Assembly: GCA_014859755.1 (NCBI GenBank)
Contig: JACUTO010000014.1
Location: 1 to 17,268, forward strand
Length of the DNA: 17,268 bases
Direction: 5' to 3'
Source of the DNA: Candidatus Bathyarchaeota archaeon
Lineage (GTDB): Archaea; Thermoproteota; Bathyarchaeia; Bathyarchaeales; Bathyarchaeaceae
Numbering within the stretch: the stretch's first letter is position 1; each line of letters begins with the position of its first letter. The notes under the pieces were generated by a model that was given only the letters and a program-made list of their open reading frames with translations, did not search any database and was not told where the DNA came from. The translations under genes and the position numbers were made by a program. This document shows, piece by piece, positions 1 to 5,159 of the stretch.

Positions 1-1
1 G

Positions 2-583
2 GGAGTGGACCCGAGAAGAAAAAACGCTGTGGAAATCTTGGAGAAGGGGATTCAGGAGTGGGGCATGAAGGGACTAAAACTCTACCCCCCTTGCGGCTTC
101 TACCCAAACGAACCCCTTGTGACACCCCTCTGGGAAAAAGCGAATGAACTGGGAATCCCCGTAATGGTTCACAGCGGCCCCACCTTTCCTCAGCTAAAAA
201 TGAAATACTCCCAGCCAATCTACCTAGAAGACGTTCTGGTCCGGTATCCTAACCTAAACATAATCATCGCCCACTGCGGCGGAGGAATATGGGCAGAGGA
301 GGTGGTTGGACTGAGGCAACTCAGAAACAACGTGTATGCGGACATAAGCGGCTGGCAGGGCATGGCCTACGCTGACAAGGAATATGCGATGCGAAGGCTT
401 GTCCACGTCTATAGCAATCTACGGTCAAGGTGCCTTTTTGGAAGCGATTGGCCCGCCTTCAACTTTCAGGTAAGCCACAAGGAATGGGTTAGCATGATAA
501 ATAACATCGAAAATGTTGAGACTAGGCTTAAGAGGAAGCTTTTAGGTGGAAATGCTGAAAAACTACTTAAACTATTAAAGTAA
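2..583 (+). CDS. Amidohydrolase (Amidohydro_2 / ACMSD-like TIM-barrel metal hydrolase), 5'-truncated
   Basis: C-terminal part of a metal-dependent hydrolase of the amidohydrolase-2 family; the reading frame is open to the left edge, so the start lies outside the window. Visible family marks are a strand ending GLKLYPP, then VMVHSGP, then IIIAHCGGG, and a terminal GSDWP. The His residues and final Asp are the metal ligands expected in this fold. Members hydrolyse or decarboxylate small cyclic or carboxylated substrates in the cytoplasm; the substrate cannot be told from this fragment. The N-terminal HxH ligand pair would be in the missing part. The stop is 16 bp before the tRNA-Val gene on the same strand. 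The family call is secure, the function general. Confidence 0.85.
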   Translation, partial: GVDPRRKNAVEILEKGIQEWGMKGLKLYPPCGFYPNEPLVTPLWEKANELGIPVMVHSGPTFPQLKMKYSQPIYLEDVLVRYPNLNIIIAHCGGGIWAEEVVGLRQLRNNVYADISGWQGMAYADKEYAMRRLVHVYSNLRSRCLFGSDWPAFNFQVSHKEWVSMINNIENVETRLKRKLLGGNAEKLLKLLK

Positions 584-599
584 GAATGAAAGAGACAAA

Positions 600-677
600 G
601 GGCCGGTCGTCTAGCACGGTTAGGACATCTGCTTGACGTGCAGAAGGTCGCCGGTTCAAATCCGGTCCGGCCCACCA
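600..677 (+). tRNA. tRNA-Val (anticodon GAC)
   Basis: Folds as a complete cloverleaf. The acceptor arm GGGCCGG pairs perfectly with CCGGCCC, the D stem is GTCT/GGAC, the anticodon stem TCTGC/GCAGA encloses loop TTGACGT with anticodon GAC, and the T arm is GCCGG-TTCAAAT-CCGGT. Discriminator A at 674 is followed by encoded CCA (675-677). Bases 643-675 are repeated at 3071-3103, so the 3' half served as an integration site. In the right copy the bases after the core are TAA, so the last two bases of the encoded CCA probably came with the inserted element. Confidence 0.95.
643..675 (+). repeat. Left attachment site (within tRNA-Val)
   Basis: 33-bp direct repeat, identical to 3071-3103. It covers the last anticodon-stem bases, variable loop, T arm and 3' acceptor strand of tRNA-Val. 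It begins GAAGGTCGCC and ends GGCCCAC. The identity stops on both sides of the core. Confidence 0.85.
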
Positions 678-846
678 CACAAGGTCCCATGACTTTTCAT
701 CTAAAATTCTGAATACTATTTGGCAGTTGAAAAAAGAGGGATACGCTGATTCTACTTTAAGAGTGTATGATTCGAGGCTTAGAGGATTAGCTAGACATGT
801 GAATCTAGATAATTTAGAGGCTGTTAAGGCTTTCATTGCATCTGAA
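676..846 (+). pseudogene. Integrase fragment: core-binding (SAM-like) domain of an SSV-type tyrosine recombinase
   Basis: Frame open from inside the tRNA, with the first possible start TTG at 727. The translation around EGYADSTLRVYDSRLRGL, followed by HVNLDNLEAVKAFIAS, is typical of the N-terminal core-binding helices of archaeal tyrosine recombinases. After about 840 the similarity ends and the frame runs to 987 with unlike residues, so the catalytic domain with its Arg-His-Arg-Tyr residues has been deleted. In frame with the fragment at 2990-3106 once the att repeats are joined. It is a remnant, not a working gene. Confidence 0.7.
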
Positions 847-1027
847 AGGTGTGTCTGTAAAAGAGATAGCTTAAAAGATGAAGCTGAAGGAAAGCGTTGT
901 GCGGGCCTATATTTGGAGAATGAAGAATCCGGAGAAGTACAAAGAACTTGTGAAAAGGTTGTATGGCGAGAAGAAAGCCAAAGCTGAATCCGAGAAGTCA
1001 AAAGAGGAAGAGGCTAAGGAACAATGA
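842..1027 (+). pseudogene. Remnant of a small HTH protein
   Basis: In the second frame the translation reads LKGVSVKEIA, then an in-frame TAA at 872-874, then KMKLKESVVRAYIWRMKNPE and KYKELVKRLYGEKK, and ends in a Lys/Glu-rich tail at the stop 1025-1027. The pattern VSVKEIA-x-KMKLKESVVRAY is that of a helix-turn-helix in which the second helix recognises DNA. It directly abuts the integrase fragment in a different frame, which suggests a deletion joined two genes. The internal stop indicates decay, although a 49-aa product from the ATG at 878 is possible. Confidence 0.5.
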
Positions 1028-1128
1028 GGAAGAGTTTACCTTCAATTGCGATAGGTACGTTCATAACTTCGATTTCCCTTTTTCTTTTACAGGCATCATT
1101 TTTTCTTTCCGTTCTCCCTAAAACAAGG

Positions 1129-1136
1129 TTTAAATA
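1129..1136 (+). promoter_or_regulatory. TATA box of the CBS-domain gene
   Basis: TTTAAATA at 1129-1136 lies about 34 nt before the ATG at 1167. The expected transcription start is near 1158-1160, so the mRNA would be nearly leaderless. This supports a start at 1167 or 1170 rather than the in-frame TTG at 1140, which would fall before the transcript begins. Confidence 0.6.
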
Positions 1137-1166
1137 GTTTTGCGCTTTTCTGGCTTTTTAGGATTG

Positions 1167-1574
1167 ATGATGAAGAAATTAACGACAGCTAACGTGAAGA
1201 TTAGCGGAGTCATGACTAAAGATTTGATTACTGTGTCTCTTGGTAGCACGGTAGAGGACGTCGTGAAGAAGATGGTAGATTATAATGTTGAATGTCTTCC
1301 AGTGATTGATGCAGAAGGAGTTTTGCATGGCTTAGTTACTTTTAGGGACATCGTGATGAAGGTTGTTTATCCACTGACAAATATAAGGGAATCACGAGTT
1401 GAAAAGATTATGTCCAAAACCTTGGTAACCTGTAATCCTAATTCTACTGTGCTTGACGTTGTAAAAATTATGAAGAATAAGCATCTAAGACGGGTTCCAG
1501 TTGTAGACGCCAAAAATAAGCTTGTAGGGTTAGTCACCGATTTTGACTTGGCGTTGTTTGGATGGGGACCTTAA
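1167..1574 (+). CDS. Two-CBS-domain protein
   Basis: A 135-aa protein made of two tandem CBS domains, roughly residues 8-65 and 73-135. The first contains VMTKDLITVSLGSTVEDVVK and HGLVTFRDIV; the second has IMSKTLVTCNPNSTVLDVVK and VGLVTDFDL. The repeated [GD]LVT-x-x-D end of each unit is the usual site that binds the ribose of adenine nucleotides. Stand-alone CBS pairs act as energy or ligand sensors, often for a partner protein. It lies inside the tRNA-Val element and may be cargo. The start is ATG 1167 (or the next ATG, 1170), chosen by the TATA position. No partner enzyme is adjacent. Confidence 0.85.
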   Translation: MMKKLTTANVKISGVMTKDLITVSLGSTVEDVVKKMVDYNVECLPVIDAEGVLHGLVTFRDIVMKVVYPLTNIRESRVEKIMSKTLVTCNPNSTVLDVVKIMKNKHLRRVPVVDAKNKLVGLVTDFDLALFGWGP

Positions 1575-1977
1575 GTAAGTTTCTCCCGAATAACTTCAAC
1601 AGCTTTACCTTCATCCATGCCATTGGATTAATGGTGAAAGGATGGGTCTTTCGACAACCACTCATAGGTTGACCTAATATCCTCTCCAGTAACCTTTCTC
1701 AGCCACAACATTCCACATCTCACCTCAAGCAAAAGCAAGCAACATTTATAGAAATAAGGTTACAATAATCCTTTATTGCCTTTTCCAAATTATATATTCT
1801 CAGCACATTATATGAAACTTTTCTCAATACAGAGGCATGCTTCATCATCTGGGCATTGACTGACGAATCTTCCGGAACACACCTATACAAACTATTTATT
1901 CGACTTTGTGCGCGACATACTGAGTAAATAATCCCGTTTTGAGGAGCGCGCCATTTTGTCTTTTTCCGACTCTCAAT
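1571..1977 (-). pseudogene. Frameshifted pseudogene, family not recognised
   Basis: The minus strand holds two protein-like stretches in different frames. The first (1977 down to about 1735) reads RINSLYRCVPEDSSVNAQMM and continues KVSYNVLRIYNLEKAIKDY. The second (about 1735 down to 1571) reads MLWLRKVTGEDIRSTYEWLS and KDPSFHH, has an in-frame TAA at 1628-1630, and resumes MDEGKAVEVIREKLT to a TAA at 1571-1573. One frameshift and one stop would reunite a protein of about 130 residues. I do not recognise the family. It ends convergently with the CBS gene. Apart from this, the interval 1575-1982 holds nothing I can name. Confidence 0.5.
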
Positions 1978-1982
1978 TCACT

Positions 1983-2816
1983 TCATGTTATTCCAATCTT
2001 CGAATGCATTTGTCTTACCACTGATTTTGCGATAACTTGTGCCCCAGAACCAATTAGTTCCTCTAATCCTTTGATGAAAGACATAGGATCTTCGGCAATC
2101 CTGTGTGGCGTAAGTGAATGACGCTCGTCGAGCATTATCAAAATCACTTCCTTACCTAGCTCCCCAAACACGGTTTCAAGCACCTCCTCCATGACTGTGG
2201 AAAAGAAGTTTTCGAACTTGACTTCCCGCGCAAAGCTGGAAGTTATAACCGACCCATGCGCCTTGATCAAACTAAAAAACAATTTTTCCTCAAGGGATTT
2301 GGCATGGTTCACGTCGTAAGCACATAGCACGGTTACAGGGAGGTCAAGTTTTCTGCCTATCATAAGCTCGAACTCCACCAACTCTTTCTCTTTCTTATGT
2401 TCAAAAAAACACGCGGCTTCACCGCACGCACGCAATCCTTTAAGCCCAATCTCCGTTGCTTCATCAAAAACACGCTGTGCCAACATTATCGTGCGTGACC
2501 CATCCACCTCGCCATCGATCATGTACCAATCATCATAATCAAAGATTCTTAACACGCCATCCCTTTCAAGGGCCTTAACGTTCAATCCGAAATCTTCCAT
2601 GTGTCTACGGATTTGCTCGGAAGTTTCATGTGATGGAACGCAAATCGCCCCTTCCCCCCGATGAAAACCGGCTTGCAAAAACTCAAAGAGCACTTCATGC
2701 TTCTCCTCTGGGCTCCCATAAAAGAATATGCCATGATTGCCAGCTTTCAAATCTCTAACATAATTTAAGGTTTTACCGATTTTAGAAACATTCAATTCAC
2801 TATTCCTTCTTCTCAA
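1983..2816 (-). CDS. MEDS-domain sensor/regulator (DcmR-like)
   Basis: A 277-aa cytoplasmic protein. Residues about 12-185 match the MEDS sensory domain: a start with HGIFFYGSPEEKHEVLFEFL, then GEGAICVPSHETSEQIRRHM, then a central DDWYMIDGEVDG. MEDS domains are known from DcmR-type regulators and archaeal sensors; the fold resembles the RecA-like KaiC class but has lost the nucleotide-binding loop. The last 60 residues (EVILIMLDERHSLTPHRI onward) resemble the small helical C-terminal output domains of archaeal regulators, not a HisKA kinase. The start is TTG 2816: upstream in-frame codons reach a stop at 2835-2837 with no ATG or GTG. It is cargo of the tRNA-Val element and its signal is unknown. 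Confidence 0.75.
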   Translation of the reverse strand: MRRRNSELNVSKIGKTLNYVRDLKAGNHGIFFYGSPEEKHEVLFEFLQAGFHRGEGAICVPSHETSEQIRRHMEDFGLNVKALERDGVLRIFDYDDWYMIDGEVDGSRTIMLAQRVFDEATEIGLKGLRACGEAACFFEHKKEKELVEFELMIGRKLDLPVTVLCAYDVNHAKSLEEKLFFSLIKAHGSVITSSFAREVKFENFFSTVMEEVLETVFGELGKEVILIMLDERHSLTPHRIAEDPMSFIKGLEELIGSGAQVIAKSVVRQMHSKIGIT

Positions 2817-2989
2817 AGTAATCCCGTATTGGCATCATCGAAATGCTCAAAAATATGTTATGAACTGGAGGTTCGAATTTCAAATTCACATCCATGGTGC
2901 GTACGATATCGGCAAAAACATAATGGGAACATAATGCACGCGCAAGCTATTTATTCCACTTTGCAGAGGGCACCCCAAGCTGATCAAAA

Positions 2990-3106
2990 ATGGCTCCTAA
3001 AAGGAAAGTTGGGAGGGTGGGTTGGGGATGTATGTCGCCTGAACGAAGTGAAGGCACGAACTGTCCAGATGAAGGTCGCCGGTTCAAATCCGGTCCGGCC
3101 CACTAA
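2990..3106 (+). pseudogene. Integrase N-terminal fragment (intN) running into the right att site
   Basis: ATG 2990 opens a 38-codon frame: MAPKRKVGRVGWGCM, then SPERSEGTNCPDEGRRFKSG and PAH, with stop 3104-3106 just outside the repeat. Residues from DEGRRFKSG onward are encoded by the tRNA-derived core. Codon 3089 corresponds exactly in phase to codon 661 of the left copy, so excision would fuse this fragment to the core-binding domain. A TATA-like CTATTTATT lies around 2948. An internal ATG at 3032 is an alternative start. It is a normal consequence of SSV-type integration, not damage in itself. Confidence 0.65.
3071..3103 (+). repeat. Right attachment site (duplicated tRNA-Val 3' end)
   Basis: Exact 33-bp copy of 643-675. 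No D arm, anticodon arm or 5' acceptor strand precedes it, so it is not a second tRNA. The following bases TAATCTTGCG should be the original chromosomal sequence that lay after tRNA-Val before insertion. Confidence 0.85.
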
Positions 3107-3239
3107 TCTTGCGGAAGGGACGCGCGCGGGTGAATTAAACAAATGGTTAAAAATGGTGTTTATTCCTGTTTTGGGATTTGGGGTAGTTTTGAGACGCGGA
3201 TCTTCCCCTCTCGAACCTGCAGAGACATTATAGCTTCCG

Positions 3240-3480
3240 AAAGGGAGGGTGACCGGGCTGGTGTAGGGCTCTGCAAGGGTAGGATGCCCTGACGCTTGAG
3301 CCTGTGGGGAAGGCAGTAGGTGAACCTTAGCCTTCCAAGAACTTTCTGAGGCTTCTTACCTTCACGATTAAGCTCAGACGCTCCAAGTGGACCAGATGCA
3401 TGTATTAGTTAGCTAAACAACTACAAGTCTGGCCTAGGCCCACATTTTCTGTAGGAGCTGGACCCAAAAGATAAAAACGA
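3240..3480 (+). ncRNA. Candidate structured RNA, unassigned
   Basis: No convincing protein frame fills 3107-3525, but the middle is GC-rich with nested inverted repeats. CTGGT 3258-3262 can pair with ACCAG 3391-3395. This pair encloses three hairpins: AGGGC 3265-3269 with GCCCT 3286-3290; GGAAGGC 3308-3314 with GCCTTCC 3330-3336, with a small inner AGG/CCT stem; and TGAGGCTT 3347-3354 with AAGCTCA 3370-3376 and one bulged G. A TATA-like TTATA at 3228-3232 would place a transcription start near 3256. The strand is uncertain because the arms also pair in the complement. A string GGGTAGG...GCTTGAGCC recalls the 3' part of RNase P RNA, but other conserved blocks of that RNA are not found. Confidence 0.4.
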
Positions 3481-3525
3481 ATTGTGTACATCTTAACATT
3501 GTTTCAAGTTGAGGTTGTGTGAATA

Positions 3526-3774
3526 ATGACGGTTGTTGATGAAGAATTCGAAGATTTGAAAAGGGGGATTAGAGATATGGTCCTTCTGTTCAAGACCATT
3601 TGGGATGAGGTAGACCACCAATTCTCCGAACTGCCCAGAGAGGAGCGACATCGAATCTTTTCCATCATAGCTCCCTTTCTAACTGACACGTTATCCGCTA
3701 TGGTGAAGGGTGAGGACGCAATGGAAGACTTAACTAAACCTAAAGGTAAAAGGCACGGTAAGAAGAGAAGATGA
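3526..3774 (+). CDS. Hypothetical protein, 82 aa, acidic N-terminus and basic tail
   Basis: Not recognised. The sequence opens MTVVDEEFEDLKRGIRDMVL, is predicted mainly helical through about residue 55, and ends in a strongly basic tail (KPKGKRHGKKRR). No Cys, signal peptide or membrane segment is seen. ATG 3526 is preceded by a GAGG motif about 12 nt upstream, a reasonable ribosome-binding site, and by an AT-rich stretch near 3470. The basic tail could contact nucleic acid, but that is speculation. It stands alone between the RNA candidate and a minus-strand remnant. Confidence 0.6.
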   Translation: MTVVDEEFEDLKRGIRDMVLLFKTIWDEVDHQFSELPREERHRIFSIIAPFLTDTLSAMVKGEDAMEDLTKPKGKRHGKKRR

Positions 3775-3792
3775 GTCAATGGCTCTGATGTG

Positions 3793-4070
3793 TTACGTAT
3801 GAATCGATCGATCGTACGCTTCAACGTTAAATTCGCCACAGCCTAGGCATAACACGAAGTCTCTTTTCAGGGCTCTTTTTAACTCTTTTGAAGGAAAAAG
3901 GGGAATAAAAACCATTTTACACCAATTATTTAATTCCCCCACGCGCATAGAAAGCAGTTGATTATTTTAGAAGATTCTTCTCTCTCAATCGTAGGGATCT
4001 TCCCCCTCTTTTCGAGTATTGCCTCTGTGTGGGCACACTCATCGTCAGAAATGAATGGCGCGCAATTGTA
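3793..4070 (-). pseudogene. Decayed small Cys-containing gene, or two overlapping tiny genes
   Basis: Two protein-like minus-strand frames lie between the genes at 3526 and 4160. The upstream one (4070 to stop 3930-3932) reads NCAPFISDDECAHTEAILEK and then KIPTIEREESSKIINCFLC; it has no ATG, GTG or TTG start. The downstream one has ATG 3948 (or ATG 3915 with GGTG seven bases before it) and reads ELKRALKRDFVLCLGCGEFN up to the TAA at 3793-3795. They overlap by about 19 nt in different frames. A single frameshift near 3940 would join them into one protein of about 90 residues with several Cys. The downstream part alone could be a real 40- to 51-aa gene. Family not recognised. Confidence 0.4.
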
Positions 4071-4108
4071 CTAATGTTGAACAAAAACACGAAAAGCTTT
4101 ATTAAATG

Positions 4109-4137
4109 TGAGATTCTAAAATATATCGTGAATCTCA
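4109..4137 (+). promoter_or_regulatory. Inverted repeat around a TATA box (candidate operator)
   Basis: TGAGATTC (4109-4116) and GAATCTCA (4130-4137) are perfect 8-bp inverted arms separated by 13 nt that contain the AT-rich TAAAATATAT. This is the likely TATA box of the gene at 4160, about 35 nt before its TTG. A dimeric repressor bound here would block TBP/TFB. Confidence 0.45.
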
Positions 4138-4159
4138 ATATAGAATAGATGATGCTTAA

Positions 4160-4534
4160 TTGCCGAAAGAGCTCGAATTAATTACTTGTCCAAACCCGGA
4201 ATGCCAAGAGAAGATTAGAGAGCTCATCGTCGTAAGCGACGTGTCAACAAAACCAGTGGAACGGTACTATGCTTGTCCCCGTTGCTTTTTCAAGCTGGAT
4301 GTGATTTCTGCTCAATTTCTACGGGAGGAAAAAATGCGCGAGCACGCTGAAGAAGAAAAGAAAAGAAAAGAAGAGCCATCGGTAAAACCACCAGAGAAGG
4401 AAGAAAAAGGTCCCTCAGGATGTCCTCATGATTTTGGATACTTGGCAAGTCTTCCTGAAGATGTTCCTATCCCGCGAGAATGCTTGGTCTGTCCAAAAGT
4501 ATTGGACTGTGTGATGAAAACAAGTGACTCTTAA
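4160..4534 (+). CDS. Zinc-ribbon protein with C-terminal PIPxECLxC Cys module
   Basis: A 124-aa soluble protein. The N-terminal zinc ribbon uses C10, C15, C39 and C42 (CPNPEC ... CPRC). Residues 52-86 are a highly charged Lys/Glu linker, probably coiled. The C-terminal module has C88, C108, C111 and C117 with the signature FGYLASLPEDVPIPRECLVC. The same module, with nearly the same spacing, ends the membrane protein at 11604-11939. Function unknown; four Cys suggest Zn or Fe-S binding. The start must be TTG 4160, because a stop (4157-4159) precedes it directly and the next Met is at residue 59. The TATA box lies inside an inverted repeat (4109-4137). Confidence 0.7.
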   Translation: MPKELELITCPNPECQEKIRELIVVSDVSTKPVERYYACPRCFFKLDVISAQFLREEKMREHAEEEKKRKEEPSVKPPEKEEKGPSGCPHDFGYLASLPEDVPIPRECLVCPKVLDCVMKTSDS

Positions 4535-4572
4535 TAAGACGAATTCGCGCACCTCTTTGCCTGCATGCAACA

Positions 4573-4583
4573 ATATTTAAATA
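4573..4583 (+). promoter_or_regulatory. TATA box of the small gene at 4613
   Basis: ATATTTAAATA is centred about 35 nt before ATG 4613, the usual archaeal distance for a short-leader transcript. Confidence 0.5.
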
Positions 4584-4612
4584 CGACGAAGCGCGCATGA
4601 GTCAAAAAGCCT

Positions 4613-4804
4613 ATGAGTGGGATGATAAAAATGACCAGACCCGTAGCCGTAGACACAAACTGGTACCAATGTAAGGCATGCAGGAACTTCGTGTTGTGCG
4701 ACATACGCTCGGACGCACGCATGATGTCGGAAATACAGGAGAAGGGCGACTGCCCCGACTATGTCTATAGTTGCACCACGCGGTTAAGGAGCACGTTCAG
4801 ATAG
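4613..4804 (+). CDS. Small Cys-rich protein, 63 aa
   Basis: Unrecognised short protein with a CxxC pair (C20, C23: YQCKACRNFVLCD) followed by C29, C47 and C54, suited to a single Zn or Fe-S site. No membrane segment or signal peptide. ATG 4613 is placed by a good TATA box at 4573-4583; ATG 4622 and ATG 4631 are in-frame alternatives. The overlapping minus-strand frame 4531-4722 is its antisense shadow. The general plan, a short product with an early Cys pair and several later Cys, recurs at 16870. Confidence 0.55.
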   Translation: MSGMIKMTRPVAVDTNWYQCKACRNFVLCDIRSDARMMSEIQEKGDCPDYVYSCTTRLRSTFR

Positions 4805-5015
4805 GACTCGCGCGCGCTGTCTCTTGTTTTAGCTCTCTTTCGATTCTTAACTTATCGTACTCAAGCCATACTATGAATAATCCTACTATGAACACTAGTG
4901 GTGGTACTATTCCCTTTATGATTAACCAAAATTCGTCTAGGGTATACTTGTATACAACCCAAGCACTTCCCACTATTAGTATTGCTCCTATTACTATCTT
5001 AGCTATCGGATGCAA
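4797..5015 (-). CDS. Small two-helix membrane protein, 72 aa
   Basis: Two hydrophobic segments, about residues 6-22 (KIVIGAILIVGSAWVV) and 30-50 (IIKGIVPPLVFIVGLFIVWL), are joined by a short acidic turn and followed by a charged tail (EYDKLRIERELKQETAR). It would be an integral membrane protein with both ends on the same side. The start is TTG 5015: GGGTGAT lies a few bases before it and serves as ribosome-binding site. A TATA-like TTAAATA lies about 40 nt upstream on the minus strand. Family not recognised; the segment 5016-5159 separates it divergently from the radical SAM gene. Confidence 0.6.
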   Translation of the reverse strand: MHPIAKIVIGAILIVGSAWVVYKYTLDEFWLIIKGIVPPLVFIVGLFIVWLEYDKLRIERELKQETARASPI

Positions 5016-5159
5016 TTCATCACCCTTTAAAAGACTTTAATATAAGATAGTATTTAAGCCCTAAATATAAAGTGGTTTTAATGGTAAGAGGAGCTTATCG
5101 ATATATTCATGCGCGCGTAGTCAAAAGAATAAATAGATAAAAAGATTAGAAGCATTCTT

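Larger units (their letters stand above)
643..3103 (+). mobile_element. Small integrated element in tRNA-Val with an SSV-type split integrase, decayed
   Basis: Bounded by two identical 33-bp copies of the tRNA-Val 3' end; the repeat period is 2428 bp. It holds integrase fragments at both ends, an HTH fragment, a CBS-domain gene, a pseudogene and a MEDS-domain gene. Joining the two repeats gives one uninterrupted frame from the ATG at 2990, through the tRNA-derived core, into the integrase core-binding domain after 675. SSV-type archaeal integrases are known to be split in this way on integration. The catalytic domain of the integrase is absent, so the element cannot move by itself. No replication or capsid gene is visible; it may be the residue of a larger virus or plasmid. 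Confidence 0.8.

Noticed and set aside
466..1001. Two minus-strand frames across tRNA-Val (74 and 144 aa)
   Set aside because: They translate the antisense of the tRNA; residues such as GRTGFEPATFC and GPDLNRRPSARQ are well-known artefacts of tRNA shadows.
1140..1166. Longer CBS protein starting at TTG 1140
   Set aside because: The TATA box at 1129-1136 places the transcript start after this codon; ATG 1167 or 1170 fits.
3071..3106. A second tRNA-Val gene
   Set aside because: Only the 3' 33 bases are present; no acceptor 5' strand, D arm or anticodon arm can be drawn upstream.
2829..3233. 134-aa plus-strand frame over the right att site
   Set aside because: It overlaps the integrase fragment in another frame, passes through the tRNA-derived repeat (AGSNPVRPTN) and has no protein-like character elsewhere.
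3240..3480. RNase P RNA or SRP RNA
   Set aside because: A short GGGTAGG...GCTTGAGCC string suggested RNase P, and the GGGGAAGG suggested the SRP apical loop. The RNase P blocks GAGGAAAGTC and ACAGAA-CCCGGCTTA are not found in order on either strand, and the GGAA lies in a stem, not a loop.
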